From the NCBI RefSeq assembly GCF_003408705.1, contig NZ_QAYL01000005.1, forward strand, positions 1 through 49,889: DNA of 49,889 nt, read 5' to 3'. Shown here piece by piece: positions 8,166 to 17,194 of this stretch. The first letter of the stretch is position 1; each line of letters begins with the position of its first letter. Both the position numbers and the translations under genes were made by a program. Under the pieces are notes generated by a model that did no database searches, was not told the DNA's origin, and worked only from the letters and a program-made list of their open reading frames with translations. This DNA comes from Mycobacterium uberis. GTDB lineage: Bacteria > Actinomycetota > Actinomycetes > Mycobacteriales > Mycobacteriaceae.

Positions 8166-9899
8166 ACGAAACATGTTCTGGGACGACGGCCGCTGACGAC
8201 GAATCGGTTAACAGTGAATCAACGAATCAACTGTCGATACTGAGGAATCCGCCGACACTCACGCGCTCGCTAAACCCAGCGAAACCAAAACGCCAGTTTC
8301 GCAACCAACCCGCAGCGCCTGGTAGACTCGCTACTACAACTTTCACCGAAGCCGTGGTTGGTCTGATTTTCATCTGGTTTTCGATGACGACGTCGCTACT
8401 GCCGCAAGGTCCGCTGTTCACGGGCTGGTCAGCTGTTGCTCCAGCACGATCGATTATGCCCTTGGTGTCTTTGGCGTGTGACTGATCCGCGACATACGCA
8501 CTCAGGATTCCAGTCCGTCCGGCGCAGTACCGGGCCCCTAGCTGGCGCTCATCGGCATCGGCCCAGTCGGGGCTGGTCGTCATGGCGATCTAGTTCCAAG
8601 ATCTGGCAAGATCAGATCCGCGACCTGATGAGCGTTGAACACGTGAAATAATACTACAATCCGCTGGCTGCAGAATTGTTGCTAGTGGTGCTGTTTACTC
8701 TGGTTGAAATCGACCAGATGATCCGCAGACTCGTCAATTTCCTTGTGTTGCCGGTCGATCGGATTGTACCGTTCCGCGTGTCAGCGACCATCGTGGTGAT
8801 CCCTGTTCGTGGTGCTGACTACCACGTTGCTAAACGGCGTCGTCATCAAAGTCATAATGCGCACCTTGAAGAACATCTTCACCCCGGTCAACAACTGAGG
8901 TGAATCCCAATACCGCACCACCGAAATCCCGGCTTCGATTCGGCAGCCCAGAATCGCTGGTGTCCTGAGAGTCGCTGAGTCATCAAGACCGAATTTTCGT
9001 GGAGGCCAGCCTAACCTTCGATCAACTCGCGGCGTTCAACGCTGCCTCAGCCATCGAGCCCACCCTGGCTACGCGGGACTGGACTCCGCGAATGGCATCT
9101 CGGCTACCATAGACTTGGTGGCGCGCGAACTGCAGCGGACCGGCGGATTGCAGCGTCCTGGCGTCGCGACCACAACGACCACCAGAACCAGGTGGATCAA
9201 CGGAGGCGGAAGCCGACACGTTGGAGTGCATGCACAACAGCAACACCGCGATCGTGAATATGCAAATATACGTTCATGCCCAGCTGGCTGTCCTTCGTGG
9301 GTGGACAAGGACAATGCCCGGCGCGCCGGCCAAGCACTCTTTGAAGCCGTTGACAAACTGGTCCGGCGCATGCCGTACGCGCAGCAACCTACGCTCGTCG
9401 TGTTCGACGAAACTCTGGGATCGCCCGGTGGCGAGGCGCCGTTCATGAACCTTAACAACGTTGTCACCAGCATCGACGGCGCATTCGTTGTTCAGCGGAC
9501 AGACGTTCAACAACACCATCTGGACCCAACTGGCCGCGACCCGCGATCGTGGTTCAACGCTCGAACGCGCCGCGAGACAGACCGAAGGTCGGTGTACCTG
9601 CAGCACGCCTCCAACCCGATCGCGCGGTAAACTCTGAAGCTTGGCTTTAATCTCTAGACCGAAACTGGCGGCAAGAAAAGCGGAGCTACGATGTACTTCC
9701 CCAGAAGCAATGTATTCCGATGGTCACTACTTCCCGGCCGGTCTCTTCCGACATGACGGTCGCCGTCGATGTGCCAGACGGACATGGCCACCACTATGTC
9801 GCCGACGCTGCCAACAGTTGGGTCGCGGTGTTGTCATCTCTCTCTCGGCTGAACATCGCAGAAAAGAGACAGGCCGCAGTCGCTGCTGCACGACAATGA
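8162..9899 (+). pseudogene. Dead membrane-anchored alpha/beta-hydrolase family gene (Rv1069c-like)
   Basis: Pieces of one protein follow each other in shifting frames. An N-terminal membrane part reads TTSLLPQGPLFTGW, then LGVFGV, KIWQDQIRDLMSVEHVK, and TLVEIDQMIRRLVNF. A globular part follows: LVARELQRTGG, then VDKDNARRAGQALFEAVDKL, PTLVVFDETLGSPGGEAPF and VYLQHASNPIA. The C-terminus is VAVDVPDGHGHHYVADA ... ANSWVAVLSSLSRLN, ending at TGA 9897-9899. This is the layout of the large Rv1069c-type protein. Multiple frameshifts, stops and small deletions make a full-length product impossible, although a 171-residue stretch (9115-9630) stays open. The ATG still overlaps the echA8 stop. Confidence 0.82.
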
Positions 9900-11605
9900 C
9901 TAGCCGGCAAATTAACGGTCTAGGCTGCACTGGTGACCTTGATGTCTGCGGATAGGGCGGGAGCGCGACGAGCTGCGCTCAGCCCATGACAGCCGACAAC
10001 CGGGAGAGACACTCCTATCACTTGGGTAAACAAGCTGAGTATTAGAAATCGGTACTTAACGATTTTTCCCAGCACGTAATGAACGGATTGACACAAAGTT
10101 GAGGTGTGCCATGTAGTTTCGCGCTTCGATGTTGTACACGAACCACAGCTCTACGCTAAACATTCGATTCATATCGTTGACAGCGGCGAACTAGAAGTTC
10201 CCGTGGGTCACTTCCGCCAAAAGGCGGAGAACGCAGCAGCCAACAGCAATACCAACGCACCTAATAAGCACCCACCTTGAGGACTCGCGAGACTATACAG
10301 TGCAGGCCCTTCAAAACCGTGACAACCGTCACTGAAAAGACTATCAGCGTCTTAGCGCTAGTTATTGCCGTAGGCAGATACGCGTGTTCAATCTATCCCG
10401 CCGCTCATACTTCCGATCAAATTCCTTTGCGATTAACGCAACCCATTCGCTGCATTACTCATCCATCGCTGTTGTCACCGTCAATCACCTTCCGCACAAT
10501 ATCGATAGCTGCACCCCCCAATGAAGAAGCCTCACGGCCCTGGGTACTCGTACTCAGTTCGGTTTCCCGCTGTATCGGCAGTGGTGGTGGTTTAGGTTTC
10601 TGAGCCAGTGTCTTGCTGGGCAGCGGAATGCGCTCCGGTTCGCCATTGTTACTCTTCTCAATCAACCTGCTAGTTGACGCTAATCGTTTGTCACTGTGCA
10701 CACCGCAGCCATGCAGCAGTATTGCGGTGATTGTCAACATCGTGCTGTACATGGATATATCGCCCTATGAATCTCGGCAGGGGCACCGCAACACATTCGG
10801 TGGGAAAGCACTATATGCCCGCTATCGCGGCTCCGCATGCCAGTAGCGTGTTCACAACATCTGACCCGGTGGCCGAGACAACCGACATCACGATAACCTC
10901 ACCGGCAAGTCAGCGCTGTACAGGTACTTTTTCGTCCGGGATTTCGATTTCGCACGACGGCAACTCTGCCAGCAAAACGATACCGATGACGTCGCGGGTC
11001 AGCGTACACAGCCCCGTGACGTTGTCATCGCCGACTAGGCAAGCACGCTCACCGTCTACACTGAGCGTCAACCCGGTGAAAAGGTCACCGATCTAGCCAA
11101 ACCTGCAAGTGCCGATGAACGTGTTGCTTCTGACATCGACGAAGGCGACCACTGCACCGAATTGAGGGCTGCACCTGGGGGACATAGACGTATAGAACAG
11201 TTGTGGCTGACCGCGACGTTACGGATGGGCAATTCAATCTCAATAGCGTCGATGACTCCCCAGTCCGGTTGTCCAGTCTTCCAGCCGTTCCCCTGACGCT
11301 GGCACAGAGGTCGACCCGCGTCGTGAACCAACACGACCGACACCGCAACTGTGAAGAGATGTTACCGACAAGCACCCAACATAGACGATCCACAGCACAA
11401 AGACAGTTAACACACCCACAACAAGCCAGTGTATGGGCATTGATCCTGTCCTCGACGGCAAAGTCCAGTGCAACCGCGTTCGCGACCCAATCGGCTCTAC
11501 TATCCGTTTCCGGGCAAGCGCTTCCACTAAATATATACAATCGATTATCAGTGACCAAGGGCTCGGAACACTCCAACATACAACCAATGAACTAGTGCAG
11601 TCGAA
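9900..11605. other. Decayed interval without an identifiable gene
   Basis: No frame carries a recognisable complete gene. On the minus strand there is a lipoprotein-like start at 10752 (MYSTMLTITAILLHGCG) leading into a 97-residue open frame of unknown type. Around 11400-11460 the minus strand also holds a hydrophobic segment (LVVGVLTVFVLWIVYVG) like a membrane helix. Between them lies the fragment listed separately at 10840-11080. These could be pieces of one exported or membrane protein read right to left, but I cannot name it. Confidence 0.5.
10840..11080 (-). pseudogene. Unidentified decayed gene fragment
   Basis: The minus strand reads well over ~75 codons: LSVDGERACLVGDDNVTG, then LCTLTRDVIGIVLLAELPSC, then EIEIPDEKVPVQR to a stop. 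The next frame continues LAGEVIVMSVVSATGSDVV and NTLLACGAAIAGI to a stop. Amino-acid composition and alternating hydrophobic pattern look like real protein rather than a shadow frame. I do not recognise the family. The upstream hydrophobic segment near 11.4 kb may be its membrane anchor. Confidence 0.35.
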
Positions 11606-12125
11606 GTGACACAGACTCTCGACGGTATCCAGATCCGGCAAGCTGATCCCGCGGGCTACGACAGCGTCGTGAAGATGCACTATCCATGTTGGCAACAGTC
11701 CTACGCCGGAATCCTGGCACCCTCTATGCTTGGACATGTTCAGTGGGCAAAACTGGAGCAACAACAAATATACCCACCGGCTAAACTAACCTGGGCGGTC
11801 GATGTGGCTTGCCAAAGCCAACGGCCGACTCATCGGCATAAACCTACTTCGGGCCAGGGCCCGGGAACCCTGATCATCTCGAAGTCGACGCGCTCTGTAT
11901 CGCGGTGGAAAACCAACCTTGAGGTGCCGACAGCCTCCCGGTTGATAACGCTCTCCGCTCACAGCCCGTAGATGATGTCGTCTTATAGTGCGCCGAGAAA
12001 AATTATCGGGCGCACCGCTTCATATGAGAGCAAAGACTTCAGCCTCGATAGCCGGGCCTTCACCTGAACACTGATGCTTGGCGTCGTCGAGACACCCCAG
12101 GTGGGTTACACGCTGCACAGATCAG
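11606..12125 (+). pseudogene. Dead GNAT-family N-acetyltransferase
   Basis: The start frame reads IQIRQADPAGYDSVVKMH and CWQQSYAGILAPSML, the typical GNAT opening (WQxxYxGI). After frameshifts the plus strand continues WLAKANGRLIGI, then a remnant of DHLEVDALYIAVENQ with LLDNALR, then DDVVL, CAEKNYRAHRFYESKDFSLD and finally VGYTLHR. These correspond to the acetyl-CoA-binding core and the C-terminal NxxAxxFYExxGF-like motif. At least three frameshifts or stops break it. The substrate cannot be inferred, and no exact Rv counterpart was identified. Confidence 0.75.
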
Positions 12126-12531
12126 CACGACATGCTGAAGTCCCCACTACCCTCACGTAGCTGCTGCGTTCGCCAGCAACCCAACCCTTAACGTCCAAGT
12201 GTCCCAGCCAGGCGACATCTCGGATATGACGCCGGCAGACAACCCTGGAGCCACTACCGAAATGACGGGAAGAACAACGCCATGTTGCTGACCTGCTTCC
12301 AACGGCACCCAGCTGGCTTGACAGAATGCCACATCTGTTGCTGCATAGCCGGTCGCCGCGGCACTGCCACACTGATCGTTGGATCGTTGACACCGATGCC
12401 CGGAAATGCGCCCGCGGTCATCACCTTCGCTGACACGGCCGGAATCGACGCTGTGCCGCGCCAACAGCACCGCAAACCGAATCCCCAACAGCTAGATGTA
12501 TCGAGACAATCTTCAGCATGCCTGCTACCAG
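12126..12531. other. No identifiable gene
   Basis: A plus-strand stretch reads VSQPGDISDMTPADNPGATT before stops, which may be a remnant of an exported protein. Nothing else is recognisable between the dead acetyltransferase and tRNA-Leu. Confidence 0.4.
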
Positions 12532-12605
12532 TGCCCCCAGTCGGACTCGAACCGACACTTGACGGATTTTAAGTCCGCTGCCTCTGCCAATTGGGCTATG
12601 GGGGC
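12532..12605 (-). tRNA. tRNA-Leu (anticodon UAA), short variable loop
   Basis: Read from 12605 leftward. The acceptor stem GCCCCCA pairs with TGGGGGC, with discriminator A at 12532 and no encoded CCA. The D-arm stem is GCC/GGC. The anticodon stem GCGGA/TCCGT holds loop CTTAAAA, giving anticodon TAA (UUA codons). The T-arm is GTCGG TTCGAGT CCGAC. The variable region is only five bases (CAAGT), whereas leucine tRNAs normally carry a long variable arm. All stems are well paired, so the gene looks functional. It sits between dead genes. Confidence 0.92.
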
Positions 12606-12944
12606 CCGACAGCGAATCTAGCGTGCGGAAGCCGATTCTGGGACATCGCATCCCAACGCCACACCGCTTGATTACCCGACGTGCGCTGAAGCCTCGCTTA
12701 GCGTAAAACCCGCTCACAACGTGCATTAATGGGCACCTCCGATGGGAATAAGATGACACCACCATGTCACCCGACTGGAGCTTGCTGAAACTGCCTGCAT
12801 TGGCGTTAAGAAACCGTACACTCCTATGCCCCTGGCTCTTTCGATCAGAACGGTGGAGACGGGGATCACTGGCCTTACGACAACACACAGAGTTGGCCCG
12901 GAGTTTTGGGCCGGAATCTTCACACTTTACTTTAGGAGCGATTG
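12606..12944. other. Upstream region of the dead PE gene; no gene seen
   Basis: No convincing coding sequence. It probably holds the former promoter region of the PE-PPE-esx cluster, since a good AGGAG ribosome binding site immediately precedes the PE start at 12945. Confidence 0.4.
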
Positions 12945-13212
12945 ATGTCATTATCTAAAAAGATATTCGAAAAGTTAGCCGCCACAGCGACGCAGCTAGT
13001 AACGATCAGTAGTTTGCTGACAGCGGAAAACGCGGCCGTTGTTGCCCACTCCCGTAATCGCTAATGAGGTATCGACCCTGCAGACGGTGATCTTTGTCAT
13101 CTAGAGCACTCTTTATCAGCAAATCGCCACCGAAGTCCAAGCTACTAAAGAGCAATTTGTAAACACTTTGGGGCTCAGTGCCAGTCCATATGGAAACCAC
13201 CTAAGCCGCTAA
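12945..13212 (+). pseudogene. Dead PE-family gene
   Basis: ATG 12945 follows TAGGAGCGATTG, a good ribosome binding site. The first frame reads MSLSKKIFEKLAATATQLV then SSLLTAENAAVVAHS to a stop. Shifting frame gives NEVSTLQTVIFVI, a stop, STLYQQIATEVQATKEQFV and NTLGLSASPYGNH. This follows the canonical ~99-residue PE domain from the MSF start to the FVNTLG motif, with at least one frameshift and one internal stop. It is followed by PPE and esx remnants, as expected for a PE-PPE-esx cassette (compare Rv1040c-Rv1037c). Confidence 0.85.
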
Positions 13213-13213
13213 C

Positions 13214-13815
13214 ATGTCCGCGGCCAGTATCCGGTCCGGCGGAGCCATCGATACCCTTGACATCACTCAATATAAAAAGGTGAGCACAATGCTCAGTGGC
13301 CCCGTCAGCAGCACCGACGGAAACGCGTTGAGCTTATCCGGTACCTTGGCGAATTTTCTTAGCTATGAGGATGGGAACTGGGCCTCTGCTATGTAGTGCC
13401 TGATCGGGATGGCGAGTGGCAGTCTACTTTCGGCTGACGCTGATGGCGCCGCCAGTGCAGCTAACCGCACCACGACGACGGGGCCAGCCGGCCCTGGGGC
13501 AGCTAGTGCGAACATGTACAGGCTACCGTTGGCCGCGAGATTGGGCCCAGGCGGCCATGGCCGGAAACAAGTTATCGATGCCGCCGAGTTGGGTCGGTAT
13601 AGTTCCGGTCACGAGCACCACGGCGGTCAAGACCGTAAGTTTAGAGTACCGCCGCACCGCAAGCCGCGTCGGACACCTTGGCGCCAGACAGGTTTGGGTT
13701 GACCTCCACCGTCCGAAATTCCGCCGGCTTCGGTGTGCTGCACTACGGCGTCACACCGGTCGTCATACCGAAGCCGATGAACGTAGTAAGCGTAAACACA
13801 GCCCAACGTACTTAA
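13214..13815 (+). pseudogene. Dead PPE-family gene, C-terminal part only (PPE-SVP type)
   Basis: Recognisable remains are GTLANFLSYEDGNWASAM, then LIGMASGSLLSADADGAASA, then AGNKLSMPPSW (the GxxSVPxxW signature in slightly altered form), and a C-terminus YGVTPVVIPKP ending at TAA 13813-13815. These are the linker, SVP motif and terminal tail of a PPE-SVP protein. The conserved N-terminal PPE domain (~180 residues) is absent, so a deletion has joined the PE stop region to the middle of this PPE gene. Frameshifts are also present. Confidence 0.78.
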
Positions 13816-13857
13816 ATTAAAGAAGCGAAATTCAGTCACTAGCAACAAGGTATCGAA

Positions 13858-15023
13858 ATGGCATTAGATTTTGCGGCTATACCTTCGGTATACCAACTTC
13901 GCACGCATATACACTGGCGCAAGAGCCGACCTGATAATAACCGCCGCGACCACCTGAAACAACCTAGCCACAGAATTAAGTACTACAGCTTCCTCGTAGG
14001 AGTCAGTTGTTAACAGGCTGACCGGCGAGCAATGTACCGGTGCGGGATCGGCAGCAGTTGCGACCGCAGCCCAACCACTCTATTGAGCTGGCTGCGCACC
14101 ACGACGGCGGCCACCCAGCAAGCTGCCCTCCTATGCGGCGGTGTCGCCGGAAGTGTTCACCGCCATTTAGGTCGATTTAGTAGCGACGAACATCCTGGGT
14201 ACCAGCACACCAAACAATTATGGACCACCGAGGCGCACTACGCCGAGATCTTGAGCCAAGATACCGCCATTATTATACACTTACGCCGTCTTCTCGGCGA
14301 CGACCGGGATGCTTCGGCTGCTGACGCCGGTAACGCAGACCACTAATCCGGGTGAGACAGCCCTGCAAGCTGCCGCCGCTAGCCAGGCTACGGCGTCCTC
14401 CCCAATCCGGAGATTGAATTCCGCTCTCGAACCTGCAGAACACGGTGTCGTTGCTTGTCAACCCGACCGCTCTTAGTTCGAATTTGGGGGGGCCTTTTGC
14501 CCCCGAAGTTCAGACCTTCCGGGAATGCGGTCGACGGCATTTTGGGCACTCTATTGATATTTATATAGCGTTCAACAGGTCGGTGCCATTGCGGCTTGGT
14601 TTGTTAGTACCACCTATTCTGACCGCAGTGTCGTTGGCACACACTTGACACTGTAACACCAGCAGTTACCACCAGTGACGTTGCTGGCGCTGCTGGTGCG
14701 GGCCATCGCGGGGAAGCGGACCTGGCGCACACGGTAGCGCAAACAGGCTTAAGAAGGGCGTTGGCGGCTGATCTGGGCGAGGCGTCCGTAGTCGGCGATC
14801 TATCCGTGCCTGCCAGCTGGTCTGCGGCCACCCCGGTGACCTTGACTTCCTCTACCGCCCCACCAGTAAGGCAGTGGCTAAACCGTACCGAATGAAGCCG
14901 GGCCGTTCATTCGGATACCGAGGACGCCCAGGATAACGGCGACCACTAAGGGTGCCGGCGTGTTTGCCGGCCTGCGACACGCAATTCAATCCCATCGCCA
15001 TACCCAAACAAGCCATGGTCTGA
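13858..15023 (+). pseudogene. Second dead PPE-family gene (PPE-SVP type)
   Basis: Begins MALDFAAIPS, a damaged MALDFxxLPPE PPE start, after AAGGTATCGAA. Further on it reads WLRTTTAATQQAA, then NTKQLWTTEAHYAEI (the QNTxxIxxxExxYxEMW segment of PPE domains), SQDTA, and TPVTQTTNPGETALQAAAA. Near 14750-14880 it reads RRALAADLGEASVVG followed by DLSVPASWSAATPV, an intact SVP signature. Several frameshifts and stops break it. The end is uncertain; a tail like PRITAT and a stop at 15021-15023 are plausible. Two consecutive PPE remnants precede the esx pair, which suggests a PE-PPE-PPE-esx-esx arrangement. Confidence 0.82.
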
Positions 15024-15178
15024 TGTGAAAAAGGAAGAGATACGTCACGCATTTGAGGTCATGGGTTAACCACTAGGCCATAATCTATCCATTATGTGGC
15101 TCTCATGATACCCCATTAAATACAAAGAAATTCGACAAACTAAATACTTTTAGATTAGGCGACACTTAACGTTATACC

Positions 15179-15451
15179 ATGCCTTATGAACGATCCACAC
15201 GCAATGCAGGACATGATGAGCCGTTTGAGATTCACGCCCAAACGGGCGAGGATGAGGCCCACAAGATGTGGGTGTTGTCGCCGAATATTGCAGGTACGGG
15301 CTAGAGTGAGACCGCACAGACGACATTCTAAAACACCATAAGACAAATGAATCAAGCGTTTCGCAACATCGTGAACATGCTGCACGGGGTGCGTTACATC
15401 AACAACTACGAGCAGCAAGAGCAAACCTCGCAGCAGATCTTGGGCAGCTAG
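15179..15451 (+). pseudogene. Dead EsxK/EsxJ-type WXG100 gene
   Basis: The first frame gives MNDPHAMQDMMSR. After a shift it reads FEIHAQTGEDEAHKMW, NIAGTG with the W of the WXG motif turned into a TAG stop, a second stop, [17 protein letters not shown], a small internal deletion, and [16 protein letters not shown] to TAG 15449-15451. It aligns throughout with the intact paralogue at 49494-49793. A frameshift near residue 13 and two stops kill it. This position after PPE matches Rv1038c (EsxJ). Confidence 0.9.
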
Positions 15452-15476
15452 CTCACATATCAGGAGAGCTATCACG

Positions 15477-15663
15477 ATGGCCGACTGCCAGTTCGGCGAC
15501 GTCGATGCCCATGGGGCTAGCATCCGTAATATGCTTGATCCTGCCTATTTTTGGGGCGGCTCCAGTGATGTAAGAGCAGGCCAACTCCCATAGCCAAAAA
15601 GTACAGACCACCGGCAACAACACGGCCCGCCCCGCCAACACCGTCGAAGCCAACTGAGCCTGA
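15477..15663 (+). pseudogene. Dead EsxL/EsxI-type WXG100 gene with internal deletion
   Basis: ATG 15477 follows AGGAGAGC. It begins MADCQFGDVDAHGASIRNML and then jumps to YFWGGSSDV, so about 20 residues before the WGG motif are missing. After a further shift it reads EQANSHSQKVQTTGNNTARP and ends EAN-stop-A-stop, where the conserved C-terminal Trp codon has become TGA. The counterpart at 49140-49427 is intact. It was clearly the second gene of an esx pair, 25 bp after the first. Confidence 0.88.
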
Positions 15664-16399
15664 CACCACATAACAGAGAAACCCGCACACGAAGCGTGTG
15701 TGCGTAACCTTACCTTTTTGTTTACTGGACACAGCTTTATTCAACCGGAGAACGTCAAATCAGCTAGGCGCAGAACTAGACTTGCTGCACTACCTTTCAT
15801 ACTCACGCTCACAGCAACAGCTTGAAAACTCCCGCACCACATAGTAACCGGACGGGGTTGTTCCGAACTGCGTTGACCCACATGGTGTCAGCCGGGTCCA
15901 CTAATGTAACAAGAAGCGCTCCGGCCCAACTCGACGGCACCGCCAAGTACCGAGTAACGTGGCTTAGCCGACCGACAAAGCATTGTTACCGGCCCGCTGG
16001 ACCACCCCCACTCTGGGTGGCAACCCTCGGTGACCACACCCACGAAGACAGGTCGTCTGATCAGTAGATGGCGTTGGTGCACCATGCTTGCCATAAAAGA
16101 TATTGAACTCTCCTGGCATCCACAACTTATCGTAACGTCACGCTGGCCATGACCAAGACATCGTCGTCCTGTGTCAACGGCAAGCATGTAGTTCATCGAG
16201 GGCTCACACGCCGAACGACAACGTCATTTCGCCGACGAAAACTATTCGTAAACCGACGATTTGATAACTACACTTCGAAAACCGCGAAACCCCACCAGAA
16301 CAACAGCTATACATGACAGTGTGTTGAGCTCTAACGTTTATATTGGAGAATTCCATGAAATAGATGACAATCGGATATGCACTTAAGACGTGAGGGAAA
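15664..16399. other. Decayed stretch upstream of trcR; no gene recognised
   Basis: Short open frames occur on both strands, but none shows family motifs or consistent continuation across frames. In M. tuberculosis this interval (Rv1034c-Rv1036c) holds transposon debris; nothing here is recognisable as a transposase. The trcR promoter should lie at its right end, where GAGGGAAAA precedes ATG 16400. Confidence 0.45.
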
Positions 16400-17176
16400 A
16401 TGACCGCAATGTCGGGATGCGCGGATAGTCAAGGACCGCGCCAGGCTATTCTTGGACAATTGCCCCGAATCTATCGGGCCGACGGAACACCAATCCGAGT
16501 TTTGCTGGTCGACGACGAGTCGGCGCTGACCAACCTGGTGACGATGGCCTTGCACTATGAAGGCTGGGTGGTCGAAATCGCCCACAACGGACGCGAGGGC
16601 TTAGCCAAGTTCGACAAGGTCATCCCCGACGTGCTGGTCCTCGACATCATGCTCCCCGACATGGACGGACTACAGATTCTGGAGCGAGTCCGAGAGTCGG
16701 GCCTGGACACCCCGATACTGTTCCTGACAGCACGCGACTCGGTCATGGACAAGGTCACCGGCCTAACCTCAGGCGCCGACGACTACATGACTAAGCCGTT
16801 CAGCCTCGAGGAGCTGGTCGCGCGACTTCGTGGGTTGTTACGACGCTCTGCCGCTCAGCTTACCCCACCAGCAGCCGAGGCTCTCAAAGTTGGCGATTTG
16901 CGAGTCAACACCGCCAGCCGCGAAGTCACCCGCGCTGGCACACCGATATCACTGTCCTCAACCGAGTTCGAACTGCTTCGCTTCCTGATGCGCAATCCCC
17001 GCCGGGCACTGAGTCGCGCCGAGATCCTCGATCAGGTCTGGAACTACGACTTCGCCGGCCGCACCAGCATCGTCGATCTATACATCTCTTATTTGAGGAA
17101 AAAAATCGACTTCGGCAGAAAGCCGATGATCCATACCGTCCGCGGTGTTGGATATATGCTGCGGCCATCAGAATAA
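16400..17176 (+). CDS. trcR: Two-component response regulator TrcR (OmpR/PhoB type)
   Basis: 258 residues. An ~32-residue N-terminal extension precedes the receiver domain. The acid pair is D38-D39 (LLVDDE), the phospho-acceptor is D82 in VLDIMLPDMDG, the switch Thr is T110, and the conserved Lys is K132 in MTKPF. A winged-helix DNA-binding domain fills ~162-256 (LSSTEFELLRFL, VDLYISYLRKKID, TVRGVGYML). It is the Rv1033c orthologue by domain order and by linkage to the kinase 18 bp downstream. A GAGGGAAAA ribosome binding site sits right before ATG. In M. tuberculosis TrcR binds its own promoter, so autoregulation is likely. Every key residue is present. Confidence 0.92.
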   Translation: MTAMSGCADSQGPRQAILGQLPRIYRADGTPIRVLLVDDESALTNLVTMALHYEGWVVEIAHNGREGLAKFDKVIPDVLVLDIMLPDMDGLQILERVRESGLDTPILFLTARDSVMDKVTGLTSGADDYMTKPFSLEELVARLRGLLRRSAAQLTPPAAEALKVGDLRVNTASREVTRAGTPISLSSTEFELLRFLMRNPRRALSRAEILDQVWNYDFAGRTSIVDLYISYLRKKIDFGRKPMIHTVRGVGYMLRPSE

Positions 17177-17194
17177 CTCTCGAACGGCCTCCAT

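Noticed and set aside
9115..9630. 171-codon open frame taken alone as an intact small gene
   Set aside because: Its sequence is the middle of the larger Rv1069c-like protein, with matching remnants on both sides in other frames, so it is a pseudogene segment.
14486..14503. G7 run followed by CCTTTTGCCCCC, a possible hairpin
   Set aside because: Inside the second PPE pseudogene with no gene end nearby; more likely a mutated homopolymer region, although slippage there may have caused one of the frameshifts.
15664..16399. Possible insertion-sequence remnant upstream of trcR
   Set aside because: No terminal inverted repeats, target duplications or transposase motifs (DDE, IstB, IS3-type) could be seen.
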